DNA of 64,000 nt from Roseateles subflavus (GTDB lineage: Bacteria; Pseudomonadota; Gammaproteobacteria; Burkholderiales; Burkholderiaceae_C), in the NCBI RefSeq assembly GCF_030285365.1, contig NZ_JASVDS010000004.1, positions 186,001-250,000 of the forward strand, read 5' to 3'. Below, piece after piece: positions 8,034-16,973 of this stretch. The notes beneath the pieces are model-generated. The model saw only the letters and a program-made list of their open reading frames with translations, made no database searches and had not been told where the DNA came from. Position 1 is the first letter of the stretch. Every line of letters begins with the position of its first letter. Made by a program: the position numbers and the translations under genes.

Positions 8034-9722
8034 ATGCAGCACAGCGTTCTCGTCAACCACCGCACCGACTTCATGCTGGCCCAGCAGCTGCTGAGCCAGC
8101 TGCCCGAGGCCGAGGTGCTGCTCTTCGACCCGCAGCTGCTGGAGCATGCCCGCAACCTGGGCCTGCCCCACGCGCGGTTGCAGCGCTGGCCGGGCAACGA
8201 CCTGAACTGGCGCGTCTACCGCGGCGTGCGGGAGGAGGCCGCCGCGCTGCAGGCGCGCCTCGACACCGTGCTGGCGACGTGGGTGCCCGAGGCCCCCGGC
8301 TGCCAGTGGCACCACTACGGGCTCTTCTACCTGCTGTTCACGCTGCGGGGCTATGCGGCCATCGGCGAGCAGCTCGCCGCGCAGCGGCCCCCGTCCCGCC
8401 TGCACGTGATCGCGCCGCAGCAGGCCTTCCGCTACGGCCAGCACTCCTTCGCGCCGGCCCTCGCCCTGATGCAGGCCTTCGGCCGCGCCGGGCTGCCGGG
8501 GCAGTTCTATTCCTATGACCTGCCGGCCCCGCCCGAGGAGCAGGTGCCCGACCTGCGCACCGCGGCCGACGCCCATCCCGAGCTGCTGGTGCACCTGCCG
8601 ACCTGCTTCTACGACCAGGCCTACTTCGAGGGCGAGGTCCTGGCGTCCGGGCAACGGGCGCTGAACCTGCCGTCGCCGTTCTACGACGTGAAGCTGCCGG
8701 CGATCCCCGGCCTGCCCTTGGAGCCGCTGCTGGCGCTGGGGCAGCGCATCCCCGCGGCGCAGCTGGACCGCATCGACGGCGTGCTGGCCTCGCTGCGGCA
8801 GATCCTCCAGGAAGCCCTGGCGCCCTTGATGCCGAGCCCGGCGCTGCTGTCGCTGCAGCTGCAGGCGCTGCTCGAGGCCTATCGGCGGCAGCTGATGTTC
8901 TTCGAGTCGCTGGAGCAGGCCTTCGCCGGCCGGCCGGGCCATCAGCTGCTGATCTCCAACCACGATGCCGGCCTGCACGGGCCGCTGCTGAGCCATGCGC
9001 AGCGCCATCGCATGAAGGTGCTGCTGGTGCCGCACGCCAAGTTCTTCAACGCGCCGGCGCCCGAGCTGCCCAATGCCTTGTGCCTCAGCCATGCCTTGCA
9101 GGGCACGGCGGTGGCGGGCCTGAGCGGCCGGCCGGTGGCCTCGGCCACGCTGGCCTTCCCGGAGCGCCTGAGCCTGCCCGAGACGCTCCCCCAGCCCCTG
9201 CGCACGCTGGGCGTGCTGCTGGCGGGCGTCTCGTACAACAGCATGTGCGCGGCGGACATGGACGCCTACCTCGATGGCCTGCGGCGCCTGCACGACTGGT
9301 GCGCGGCGCAGGGCATCGACTGCCGCCTGCGCTGCAAGCCGACCGACGGCTTCGCGAGCCAGATTGCCGAGCACCTCGGGATCGGCGTGCAGGAGATCCT
9401 GCGCCAGTTCGACGGCAGCCTGGCGGACTTCGGCGCCGCCTGCGACCTCTGCCTGGGCTACGACGTGCCCACCAGCGGTGCGATCGAGCTCCTGCGCCAG
9501 GGCACGCCCATGGTGCACGCCCAGCTGCGGCCGCTGCTGCCCGAGGAGCTCTCGCTGCTGAACGGGCGGATCGTGCCGCTGCGCATGCTGGACGAGACCC
9601 TCGCCCAGCTGCAGCAGTGGCAACAGGACCCCAGTGCCCTGTGGCGATTCCGCCGCCAGCAGCACGCCGCCTACCTGCAGCTCCAGGCCGAGGCGCGCCC
9701 GCTGCGGGACTTCCTCGGCTGA
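8034..9722 (+). CDS. large uncharacterised protein of the glycan locus
   Basis: A 562-residue cytosolic protein starting at ATG 8034. No family is recognised with confidence. It looks like two alpha/beta domains: the second half has LLISNHDAGLHGPLL, LVPHAKFFNA, TLGVLLAGVSYNSM and a late acidic helix with CLGYDVPTSGAIELLRQGTPMVHA. The last segment resembles the sugar-nucleotide end of GT-B glycosyltransferases, where a Gly-x-x-(S/T)-x-x-x-E-x-L motif reads out the UDP/CMP moiety. That makes a GT-B-like transferase the best guess, but this is an inference. It sits between the methyltransferase and the dTDP-amino-sugar genes. Confidence 0.6.
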   Translation: MQHSVLVNHRTDFMLAQQLLSQLPEAEVLLFDPQLLEHARNLGLPHARLQRWPGNDLNWRVYRGVREEAAALQARLDTVLATWVPEAPGCQWHHYGLFYLLFTLRGYAAIGEQLAAQRPPSRLHVIAPQQAFRYGQHSFAPALALMQAFGRAGLPGQFYSYDLPAPPEEQVPDLRTAADAHPELLVHLPTCFYDQAYFEGEVLASGQRALNLPSPFYDVKLPAIPGLPLEPLLALGQRIPAAQLDRIDGVLASLRQILQEALAPLMPSPALLSLQLQALLEAYRRQLMFFESLEQAFAGRPGHQLLISNHDAGLHGPLLSHAQRHRMKVLLVPHAKFFNAPAPELPNALCLSHALQGTAVAGLSGRPVASATLAFPERLSLPETLPQPLRTLGVLLAGVSYNSMCAADMDAYLDGLRRLHDWCAAQGIDCRLRCKPTDGFASQIAEHLGIGVQEILRQFDGSLADFGAACDLCLGYDVPTSGAIELLRQGTPMVHAQLRPLLPEELSLLNGRIVPLRMLDETLAQLQQWQQDPSALWRFRRQQHAAYLQLQAEARPLRDFLG

Positions 9723-9790
9723 ACAGGACGCCCGCGACGGCGCAGTTCGAGCGCTCGGCCGAGGCATTTCCGGCTTAGCATCGGCGGATC

Positions 9791-10753
9791 ATGAGCCCAG
9801 GAAGCCGGACCTTGAGCCCCATCGACTTGCCGGATGTCTTCATCCACAGCCACGCCCTGGTGGAGAGCCCGTTCATTGGCGCGGGCAGCCGCATCGGCGC
9901 CTTCGCCCACGTGCTGCCGGGCGCCCGCATCGGCCAGGACGTCGACATCGGCGACCACGCCCTGGTCGATGGCCAGGTCCAGATCGGCCAGCGCGTGCAG
10001 GTGCGCCCCGGGGCGCAGCTCTGGGCGCCGCTGGTGGTGGAGGACGACGTCCGCATCGGGCCCAACACCGTGTTCAGCGGGCCTGCGGGCCCCGGCGCGG
10101 CCGGCTGCAGCAAGGTGGGCGCCGGCGCCGTCATCGGGGCCAATGCCACCCTGCGCTTCGGCCTCAGCATCGGCCCGCGGGCGCAGGTGCAGGACGGCGC
10201 CGTCGTCACGCGGGACGTCCCGCCGCATGCCATCGTGAGCGGCAATCCGGCCCACATCGTCGGCTATGCGGACACCCCGCATCTGGACCTCCCGGTCGCG
10301 CCGCGGGCGGCCAGCCAGCTGGCGGCGCCGCCCGTGCTCAACGTGGCGACGGCGCGGCTCGTCGCCCTGCCCAAGATCGTGGACCTGCGCGGCGCCCTGA
10401 GCTTCGGCGAGATCGGCACCCATCTGCCCTTCACGCCGCAGCGCTTCTTCATGGTCTACGACGTGCCGAGCAAGGAAGTGCGGGGCGAGCATGCGCACAA
10501 GGCCTGCCACCAGTTCCTCGTCTGCGTGAAGGGCAGTGTCAGCGTGGTGCTGGACGACGGCCGTGCCCGCGACGAAGTGACGCTGGACAGCGCCCGCATG
10601 GGCCTGCACATCCCGCCCATGGTCTGGGGAATCCAGTACCAGTTCTCGCCGGACGCCGTTTTGCTGGTGCTGGCGTCGGACACCTATGCCGCGGATGACT
10701 ACATTCGCAAGTACGAGGACTTCCTCGCCGCCCGGGGCCTGCCCGGGCGCTGA
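9791..10753 (+). CDS. bifunctional sugar N-acetyltransferase / 3,4-ketoisomerase (WxcM type)
   Basis: A 320-residue fusion. Residues about 15-165 are a left-handed beta-helix with hexapeptide repeats (IGAGSRIGAF, ARIGQDVDIGDHALV, VGAGAVIGANATL) ending in the VVTRDVPPHAIVSGNPA cap of acyltransferases. Residues about 190-310 are a cupin of the FdtA/WxcM C-terminal family (RFFMVYDVPSKEVRGEHAHKACHQFLVCVKGSV), which isomerises dTDP-4-keto-6-deoxyglucose to the 3-keto sugar. The two activities flank the aminotransferase step encoded by the next gene, so together they can make a dTDP-3-acetamido-3,6-dideoxyhexose. FdtA and FdtC are separate proteins in some hosts and fused in Xanthomonas WxcM. Confidence 0.85.
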   Translation: MSPGSRTLSPIDLPDVFIHSHALVESPFIGAGSRIGAFAHVLPGARIGQDVDIGDHALVDGQVQIGQRVQVRPGAQLWAPLVVEDDVRIGPNTVFSGPAGPGAAGCSKVGAGAVIGANATLRFGLSIGPRAQVQDGAVVTRDVPPHAIVSGNPAHIVGYADTPHLDLPVAPRAASQLAAPPVLNVATARLVALPKIVDLRGALSFGEIGTHLPFTPQRFFMVYDVPSKEVRGEHAHKACHQFLVCVKGSVSVVLDDGRARDEVTLDSARMGLHIPPMVWGIQYQFSPDAVLLVLASDTYAADDYIRKYEDFLAARGLPGR

Positions 10754-10793
10754 ACTGCCGGCACGACGGCCGACACGGCAAGGAGTACGCGAG

Positions 10794-11900
10794 ATGGCTG
10801 AATCCAGCCTGCCCTTTCTCAACCTGCAGCCGGCCTATGCGGCCAGCCAGGCGGCCATCGACGCCGCCCTGCTGCGCGTGGCCCGCAGCGGCTGGTTCCT
10901 GCTCGGGCAGGAGCTGGTCGCCTTCGAGGAGGCGTACGCCCAGTCTGTCGGCGCCGCGCATTGCGCGGGCGTGGCCAACGGGCTCGATGCGCTGACGCTC
11001 GCGCTGCGGGCACTGGGCGTGGAGGAGGGCGACGAGGTCATCGTGCCCTCCAACACCTACATCGCCACCTGGCTGGCGGTGAGCCAGTGCGGCGCGACGC
11101 CCGTGCCCGTGGAGCCGGACCCGCTCACCTTCAACCTCGACCCGGCGCGCATCGAGGCCGCCATCACGGCTCGCACCCGGGTGATCCTGCCGGTGCACCT
11201 CTACGGCCTGCCGGCGGACATGGACCCGATCATGGACATCGCCCGGCGCAACGGGCTCAAGGTGCTGGACGACTGCGCGCAGGCCCACGCCGCGCGCTAC
11301 CACGGGCGGCCGGTGGGCAGCCTGGCGGATGTATCGGCCTGGAGCTTCTACCCGGGCAAGAACCTCGGCGCCATGGGCGATGGCGGCGGCGTCACCACCG
11401 ACCTGACCACGCTGGACGAGCAGGTGCGCGTGCTGCGCAACTACGGCTCGCGCCGCAAGTACCACAACGAGTGCAAGGGCGTGAACTCGCGTCTCGACGA
11501 GATCCAGGCCGCAGTGCTGGCCGCCAAGCTGCCGCAGCTGGAGGCCTCGACGCGCGAGCGCCGGCGGCTCGCGCGCTGCCTGCTGGAAGGTCTCGCGGGC
11601 GTGCCGCTGCAGCTGCCGGTCGTGCCGGAAGGGCTGGAGTCGGCCTGGCACCTGTTCGTCGTCCGGCACGAGGCGCGGGACCGTCTGCAGGCCGGGCTGG
11701 CCGAACATGGCATCGGCACGCTGATCCACTACCCCGTGCCGCCGCACCTGCAGCCGGCCTATGCCGAGCTCGGTTACCGCGCGGGCGACTTCCCCGTGGC
11801 CGAGGCCATGCACAAGCAGGTGCTGAGCCTGCCGCTGTGGCCGGGCATGAGCGAGTCGCAGATCGACCAGCTGATCCAGGCCGTGCGCCGCTGCGCCTGA
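10794..11900 (+). CDS. dTDP-3-amino-3,6-dideoxyhexose aminotransferase (FdtB/DegT family)
   Basis: A 368-residue PLP enzyme from ATG 10794, with AGGAG about eight bases upstream. It shows the full DegT/DnrJ pattern: FLNLQPAY at the N terminus, ANGLDALTLALRALG for phosphate binding, VLDDCAQAHAA for ring stacking and SFYPGKNLGAMGDGG with Lys189 as the Schiff-base lysine. The motif RNYGSRRKYHNECKGVNSRLDEIQAA is characteristic of the FdtB/QdtB/TylB branch, which aminates the 3-keto sugar made by the ketoisomerase encoded just upstream. Unlike the DegT-like protein at 3574-4701, it keeps all family motifs. It converges with the minus-strand acetyltransferase at 11906, leaving only 5 bases. Confidence 0.85.
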   Translation: MAESSLPFLNLQPAYAASQAAIDAALLRVARSGWFLLGQELVAFEEAYAQSVGAAHCAGVANGLDALTLALRALGVEEGDEVIVPSNTYIATWLAVSQCGATPVPVEPDPLTFNLDPARIEAAITARTRVILPVHLYGLPADMDPIMDIARRNGLKVLDDCAQAHAARYHGRPVGSLADVSAWSFYPGKNLGAMGDGGGVTTDLTTLDEQVRVLRNYGSRRKYHNECKGVNSRLDEIQAAVLAAKLPQLEASTRERRRLARCLLEGLAGVPLQLPVVPEGLESAWHLFVVRHEARDRLQAGLAEHGIGTLIHYPVPPHLQPAYAELGYRAGDFPVAEAMHKQVLSLPLWPGMSESQIDQLIQAVRRCA

Positions 11901-11905
11901 GCGGC

Positions 11906-12391
11906 TCAGCGCCCGGGCGCCGGTCCGCGGGAGCGGGCCGGATTGCCGACCCACAGCTCGCCCGCCGGCACGTCGCGCGTCACCACGCTGCCCGCGCCGA
12001 TCAGCGCGCCTTCGCCGATGGTCACGCCGCCGAGGATCGTGGCGTTGGCCCCGATGGAGGCGCCGCGCTCGATGCGCGTCGTCTGGAAGGCCGCCGGGTA
12101 CTGCTTGGAGCGCGGCGCGCGGTCGTTGGTGAAGGTGGCGTTGGGGCCGATGAACACGTCGTCGGCGATGCGCAGGCCGTCCCAGAGCTGCACGCCGCTC
12201 TTGACCGTCACCCGGTCGCCGAGGACGACGTCGTTCTCGATCAGCACCTGGGCGTTGATGTTGCAGTCCGCGCCGATGCGCGCGCCGGGGAGGATCACGC
12301 AGAACTGCCAGATGCGCGTGCCGGGGCCGATATGCGGGCTCTGCACGTCGGACAGCGGATGGATCTGGGCGGGGGCGGTGTCGGGCTGCAT
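11906..12391 (-). CDS. hexapeptide-repeat N-acetyltransferase (WbbJ/FdtC-like)
   Basis: A 161-residue single-domain left-handed beta-helix acyltransferase. Hexapeptide repeats run through [40 protein letters not shown] and [29 protein letters not shown]. The loop [21 protein letters not shown] is typical of the family that acetylates dTDP-amino sugars using acetyl-CoA. It probably serves the same amino-sugar pathway as its convergent neighbours, where the WxcM-like fusion already carries an acetyltransferase domain, so one may act on a different sugar. It is last in a minus-strand run after glnD, 49 bases downstream of that gene's stop. Confidence 0.8.
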   Translation of the reverse strand: MQPDTAPAQIHPLSDVQSPHIGPGTRIWQFCVILPGARIGADCNINAQVLIENDVVLGDRVTVKSGVQLWDGLRIADDVFIGPNATFTNDRAPRSKQYPAAFQTTRIERGASIGANATILGGVTIGEGALIGAGSVVTRDVPAGELWVGNPARSRGPAPGR

Positions 12392-12440
12392 GGGGCGAGC
12401 ATACGCGACCAGGCGAGCAGGCGAGCCCCGAGACGGCGCC

Positions 12441-15038
12441 TCAGGCCGCCAGGGAGATCGCGTCCAGCAGCTCGCCCTCGATCTGCAGCTGCAGCTTGTT
12501 CTGCTGCAGCGCCGGGCCGTCGATGAGGAAGGTGTCTTCCACGCGCTCGCCCAGGGTCGAGATCTTGGCCAGCTGCAGGTTGATGTGGTGGCGCGCCAGC
12601 ACGCGGGCGATGGCGTAGAGCAGGCCGGCGCGGTCGCTCGTGCTGATGGACAGCAGCCAGCGCTGGGCGCGCTCGTCAGGGCGCAGCGAGATGCGCGGCG
12701 TGTAGGGGAAGCTCTTGACGCGCCGGGAGAGGCGGCCGCGGCGCGGCTCGGGCAGCGGGCCCTCCGCCATCAGCGCGGCCAGCAGGCGCGTCTCGACGAG
12801 CGAGACGAGGTCGCGGTGGTGCATGTCCAGATCGGGCGCGATGACCTGGAAGGTGTCCAGCGCATAGCCGCTGCGCGTGGTGTGGACCTTGGCGTCGAGG
12901 ATGTTGAAGCCGGCGCCGTCGAAATAGCCGCAGATGCGGGCGAAGAGGTCGGCGCGGTCCGGGGAGTAGACCAGCACCTGCAGGCCTTCGCCCACGGGCG
13001 AGGGGCGGGCGCGGACCACGGGCACGTCCGTCTGCACGAATCGCCAGAGCGCGCGGGCGTGCCAGGCGAGCTCGCCGGCCTCCTGTCGCGCGAAGTAGCT
13101 GACGTCCAGCGTCTTCCACAAGGGCTCCTCGGTGCCCGGCAGCTGGGAATGCAGGGCCAGGTCTTGCCTGGCCTCCTGCTTGCGGGCCTCGATCTCGGCC
13201 TCGCGGTTGATCTGCGCGCCGCCCAGGCGCCGCAGCGTGAGGCGGTAGCAGTCCTCCAGCAGCTTGCCCTTCCAGGCGTTCCAGACCTTGGGGCTGGTGC
13301 CCCGGATGTCGGCCACGGTGAGCAGGTACAGGGCGGTGAGCGTGCGCTCGTTGCCGACGAGCTTCGCGAAGGACTCGACGACCTCGGGATCGGAGAGGTC
13401 CTCCTTCTGCGCCACGCGGGAGAGGGTCAGGTGGTGCTTGACGAGGAACTCCACCAGCGCGGCGTCCGCCTTGGGCAGCTTGTGGGCGCGGCAGAAGCGG
13501 CGGACTTCCTCGCCGCCGAGCTCGCTGTGGTCCCCGCCGCGGCCCTTGGCCACGTCGTGGAAGAGGGCGGCGATGTAGAGCACATAGGGCCGCTCGAACT
13601 GCGCGGCCAGCTGCGAGCAGAAGGGGTACTCGTGGGCGTGCTCGGGAATGAAGAAGCGGCGCACGTTGCGCAGCACCATGAGGATGTGCTGGTCCACCGT
13701 GTAGACGTGGAACAGGTCGTGCTGCATCTGGCCGACGATGGCCCGGAAGACCCAGAGGTAGCGCCCCAGCACCGAGGTCTGGTTCATCAGCCGGAATGCA
13801 TGCGTCTGGCCCTTGCCCTCCTGCACGATGCGCAGGAAGGTCTGGCGGTTGACCGGGTCGCTGCGGAAGCGGGCATCCATCAGCCCGCGGGCGTTGTAGA
13901 GGGCGCGCAGCGTGCGGGCCGACAGGCCCTTGATGCCCGTGGCCTGCTGGTAGACGAGGAAGGTCTCGAGGATGGCGTGCGGGTCGCGCTGGTAGAGGTC
14001 GTCGCTGGCCACCTCGAGCATGCCGCCGCGGTCCAGGAAGCGCTCGTTGATGGGGTGCATCGCGGCGTCCTGCGAGCCGTTGATGCGCTCCTCCAGATTC
14101 AGCATCAGGATCTGGTGCAGCTGCGTCACCGCCTTGGCCGCCCAGTAGTAGCGGCGCATCAGCACCTCGGACGCCCGCTGGCCCTTGCTGCCCTCGTAGC
14201 CGAAGCTCTGGGCCACGGCGGTCTGCAGGTCGAAGACGAGGCGGTCCTCGCGCCGTCCGGCCACCACGTGCAGCCGGGCGCGGATCAGTTTCAGCACGCC
14301 CTCGTTGCGCTGCAGCTGGCGGCTCTCGAAGGACGTGATCAGCCCCTTGGCGGCCAGCTGGGGCCAGGTCTTGCCCAGGCCGGCGGCGCGGGCCACCCAG
14401 ATCAGCACCTGCAGGTCCCGCAGGCCGCCCGGGCTTTCCTTGCAGTTGGGCTCCAGCGCGTAGGGCGTGTCGTCGTACTTGATGTGACGCTGGCGGGCCT
14501 CCAGCTGCTTGGCGCGCAGGAAGGCGCGCGGATCGAGCGCCTGCAGGATGTGCTGCTCGAAGCGCTTGAACAGCGCGCGCTCGCCGGCCAGGCAGCGGGC
14601 CTCCAGCAACGAGGTCTGGATGGTGATGTCGCCGGCGGCTTCGCTGACGCATTCCTCCAGCGTCCGCACCGAGGAGCCGATCTCCAGGCCGACGTCCCAG
14701 CAGGCGGTGATGAAACCCTCGATGGCGCTCTTGAGCGGCCCGGGCTGGTAGGCGTCCAGCCCCTCGGGCAGGAGCAGCAGGACGTCGATGTCGGAGTAGG
14801 GGAAGAGCTCGCCCCGACCGTAGCCGCCCACCGCCAGCAGCGCGGCGCCCGGCGGCAGCCCGGCCTGCGACCACAGCATCGCCAGCGTCCGGTCCACGTG
14901 CCCGGCCAGCTGCCGCATGAGCCGGCTCGCGGCGGCAACGGTCGGCGCCGCAGCGCGGAAGGCGTCCAGCAGGCTGGCCTTGCCGGACTTGAAGTGCTGG
15001 CGCAGCTCAGCCACGCCCAGGACGGGCAGATCGCTCAT
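12441..15038 (-). CDS. glnD: [protein-PII] uridylyltransferase/uridylyl-removing enzyme GlnD
   Basis: A full-length 865-residue GlnD, the nitrogen sensor that uridylylates PII when glutamine is low and removes UMP when it is high. The nucleotidyltransferase motif [15 protein letters not shown] occupies residues 71-85, with Asp83 and Asp85 as metal ligands. An HD hydrolase domain with [16 protein letters not shown] lies near residue 490. Two ACT domains follow, beginning about 690 ([33 protein letters not shown]) and about 795 ([29 protein letters not shown]), where glutamine is sensed. It is transcribed with map and uppP upstream, the usual Burkholderiales map-glnD order. Confidence 0.97.
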   Translation of the reverse strand: MSDLPVLGVAELRQHFKSGKASLLDAFRAAAPTVAAASRLMRQLAGHVDRTLAMLWSQAGLPPGAALLAVGGYGRGELFPYSDIDVLLLLPEGLDAYQPGPLKSAIEGFITACWDVGLEIGSSVRTLEECVSEAAGDITIQTSLLEARCLAGERALFKRFEQHILQALDPRAFLRAKQLEARQRHIKYDDTPYALEPNCKESPGGLRDLQVLIWVARAAGLGKTWPQLAAKGLITSFESRQLQRNEGVLKLIRARLHVVAGRREDRLVFDLQTAVAQSFGYEGSKGQRASEVLMRRYYWAAKAVTQLHQILMLNLEERINGSQDAAMHPINERFLDRGGMLEVASDDLYQRDPHAILETFLVYQQATGIKGLSARTLRALYNARGLMDARFRSDPVNRQTFLRIVQEGKGQTHAFRLMNQTSVLGRYLWVFRAIVGQMQHDLFHVYTVDQHILMVLRNVRRFFIPEHAHEYPFCSQLAAQFERPYVLYIAALFHDVAKGRGGDHSELGGEEVRRFCRAHKLPKADAALVEFLVKHHLTLSRVAQKEDLSDPEVVESFAKLVGNERTLTALYLLTVADIRGTSPKVWNAWKGKLLEDCYRLTLRRLGGAQINREAEIEARKQEARQDLALHSQLPGTEEPLWKTLDVSYFARQEAGELAWHARALWRFVQTDVPVVRARPSPVGEGLQVLVYSPDRADLFARICGYFDGAGFNILDAKVHTTRSGYALDTFQVIAPDLDMHHRDLVSLVETRLLAALMAEGPLPEPRRGRLSRRVKSFPYTPRISLRPDERAQRWLLSISTSDRAGLLYAIARVLARHHINLQLAKISTLGERVEDTFLIDGPALQQNKLQLQIEGELLDAISLAA

Positions 15039-15096
15039 GCGTGAGACTCCGGGCGCATGGATCGTGGGAAGGGGCAGGGCGCGAGCCCCGGGGGAC

Positions 15097-15900
15097 TCAG
15101 GCGCCGACGAAGGCCGGCGGCGGCGGGCTGCCGGCCGAGACCGTCAGGACTTCGTAGCCGGTGTCGGTCACGGCGATCGTATGTTCCCACTGTGCGGACA
15201 GCGAGCGGTCCTTGGTGACGATCGTCCAGCCGTCGCCCATTTCCTTGATCTCGCGCTTGCCGGCGTTGATCATGGGCTCGATGGTGAAGACCATGCCGGG
15301 CACCAGCTCCTCCAGCGTGCCGGGGCGGCCGTAGTGCAGCACCTGCGGCTCCTCGTGGAACTTCTGGCCGATGCCGTGGCCGCAGAACTCGCGCACGATG
15401 GAGAAGCCGGCGTTCTCGGCGAAGGTCTGGATGGCATGGGCGATGTCGCCGAGACGCGCGCCGGGCCGGACCTTGGCAATGCCCTTCCACATGGCCTCGT
15501 AGGTGAAGGCGCACAGGCGCTTGGCGGCGATGGAGCCCTCGCCGACGACGAACATGCGGCTCGTGTCCCCGTGCCAGCCGTCCTTGATGACGGTGACGTC
15601 GATGTTGACGATGTCGCCGTTCTTCAGCGGGCGCTCGTTCGGGATGCCATGGCAGACCTGGTGGTTGATCGAGGTGCAGATGGACTTGGGGTAGGGCGTG
15701 TAGCCCGGCGGGCAGTAGTTCAGCGGCGCGGGGATGGCCTGCTGAACGTTGACGATGTAGTCATGCGCCAGCTGGTCCAGCTGCTCGGTGCTGACCCCGG
15801 GCTTCACGTGGGGCGTCAGGTAGTCCAGCACCTCGGAAGCCAGGCGTCCGGCGATGCGCATGGCGGCGATGTCGGCCGCGCTCTTGAGGGTGATCGTCAT
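15097..15900 (-). CDS. map: type I methionine aminopeptidase
   Basis: A 267-residue protein of normal family length that removes the initiator methionine from nascent proteins in the cytoplasm. All five metal ligands are present: Asp101 (VNIDVTV), Asp112 (HGDTSRMF), His175 (CGHGIG), Glu208 (TIEPMI) and Glu239 (QWEHTI). His84 (VCHGIPN) is the substrate-binding histidine. It lies 58 bases upstream of glnD on the same strand and about 60 bases downstream of uppP, and is likely co-transcribed with glnD. Confidence 0.97.
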   Translation of the reverse strand: MTITLKSAADIAAMRIAGRLASEVLDYLTPHVKPGVSTEQLDQLAHDYIVNVQQAIPAPLNYCPPGYTPYPKSICTSINHQVCHGIPNERPLKNGDIVNIDVTVIKDGWHGDTSRMFVVGEGSIAAKRLCAFTYEAMWKGIAKVRPGARLGDIAHAIQTFAENAGFSIVREFCGHGIGQKFHEEPQVLHYGRPGTLEELVPGMVFTIEPMINAGKREIKEMGDGWTIVTKDRSLSAQWEHTIAVTDTGYEVLTVSAGSPPPPAFVGA

Positions 15901-15964
15901 GGGGCGAAATTATGGCCGAGACGCCCCGGCCCTGCAGGGCGCGGGGCCGAAGGCCTGGCGGGGC

Positions 15965-16789
15965 TCAGTCCGCCCAGGTCACCACGCCGGTCCAGGCCGT
16001 GAGCAGCACGACGATGCCGAAGGCAATGCGGTACCAGGCGAAGGGCACGAAGCTGTGGCTGGCGATGTAGCGCAGCAGCCAGCGCACGCAGACCCAGGCC
16101 GACAGGAAGGAGAACACGAGCCCGACGCCGAACAGGGGCAGGTCGGCCAGGGACAGCAGGGCGCGTTCCTTCCACAGCGCATAGGCGCCGGCGCCGATGA
16201 GCGTCGGGATGGCCAGGAAGAAGCTGAAGTCGGTGGCCGTCTGGCGCGACAGGCCCAGCAGCATCCCGCCGATGATGGTGGCGCCGGAGCGGCTCGTGCC
16301 CGGAATCATGGCCAGGCACTGCACCAGGCCGACCTTCAGCGCATCGAGCGGGCTCATGGCGTCCACGTCCTGTACCCGCACGGCGCTGGCCGGGCGGCGT
16401 TCGGCCCACAGGATGATGAGGCCGCCGACGATGAAGCTCGATGCCACGATCACCGGCGTGAACAGATGCGCCTTGATCGCCTTGCCGAACAGCAGGCCCA
16501 GCACCACGGCCGGCACGAAGGCGATGCCCACGTTCAGCACGAAGCGGCGCGCGCGCGCGTCGCTGCCCAGCCCGGCGGCGGTGGTGCGCAGGCGCTGCCA
16601 GTAGACGAGGATCACGGCAAAGATGGCGCCGGTCTGGATGGCCACGTCGAAGACCTTGCTCTTGTCGTCCGTCATGCCCAGCAGCGAGCCGGTGAGGATC
16701 AGATGGCCCGTGGAGGAGATGGGCAGGAATTCAGTCAGGCCTTCCACGATCCCCATGATCGCGGCCTTGATGAGCAACAGTAGATCCAA
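15965..16789 (-). CDS. uppP: undecaprenyl-diphosphatase UppP (BacA)
   Basis: A 274-residue integral membrane protein that dephosphorylates undecaprenyl diphosphate to regenerate the lipid carrier for peptidoglycan and O-antigen/EPS synthesis. The conserved [17 protein letters not shown] (residues 14-30) and [14 protein letters not shown] motifs hold the catalytic glutamates, serines and arginine. About eight membrane helices are visible. The start is taken as TTG 16789 ([13 protein letters not shown]), which gives normal family length and has GGAG about seven bases upstream. The in-frame ATG at 16945 would add 52 non-hydrophobic residues and cross the divergent tetR promoter. Confidence 0.95.
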   Translation of the reverse strand: MDLLLLIKAAIMGIVEGLTEFLPISSTGHLILTGSLLGMTDDKSKVFDVAIQTGAIFAVILVYWQRLRTTAAGLGSDARARRFVLNVGIAFVPAVVLGLLFGKAIKAHLFTPVIVASSFIVGGLIILWAERRPASAVRVQDVDAMSPLDALKVGLVQCLAMIPGTSRSGATIIGGMLLGLSRQTATDFSFFLAIPTLIGAGAYALWKERALLSLADLPLFGVGLVFSFLSAWVCVRWLLRYIASHSFVPFAWYRIAFGIVVLLTAWTGVVTWAD

Positions 16790-16921
16790 GACGGGCTCCG
16801 TCGGTTCGAGCAGCAGAAGAAGCGGCGGATGATAAGCGGACCTGTGAGCCGGGCGCCCTAGCAGGGTCCGGCGCCCTGCGCAGCTCACGTAAATGTCAGG
16901 TAAAGCCCCCCTGGCGCCGCC

Positions 16922-16950
16922 TTGACCCCCGACAGGGGTGTGCATACAGT
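16922..16950 (+). promoter_or_regulatory. sigma-70 promoter of the tetR gene
   Basis: TTGACC (16922-16927) and TACAGT (16945-16950) are separated by exactly 17 bases. The expected transcription start falls within the operator at 16949-16970, so a bound repressor would block initiation. Confidence 0.65.
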
Positions 16951-16970
16951 ACTGACCGGTCAGTCAGTAC
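16949..16970. promoter_or_regulatory. TetR-type operator with nested palindromes
   Basis: A 14-bp perfect palindrome ACTGACCGGTCAGT (16951-16964) is overlapped by a longer dyad, GTACTGAC (16949-16956) and GTCAGTAC (16963-16970). ACCGGTCAGT-like dyads are frequent operators of TetR/AcrR repressors that control RND pumps. The site ends three bases before the tetR start codon, pointing to autorepression. Control of the downstream pump would follow if it is read from the same promoter. Confidence 0.75.
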
Positions 16971-16973
16971 ACC

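Noticed and set aside
11943-15044. 1033-codon plus-strand frame opposite glnD
   Set aside because: Antisense shadow of glnD and the acetyltransferase; composition is biased and no domain is recognisable.
15965-16945. Longer uppP starting at ATG 16945
   Set aside because: It would add 52 residues that are not membrane-like and run through the divergent tetR promoter and operator; TTG 16789 gives the usual family N terminus with a ribosome-binding site.
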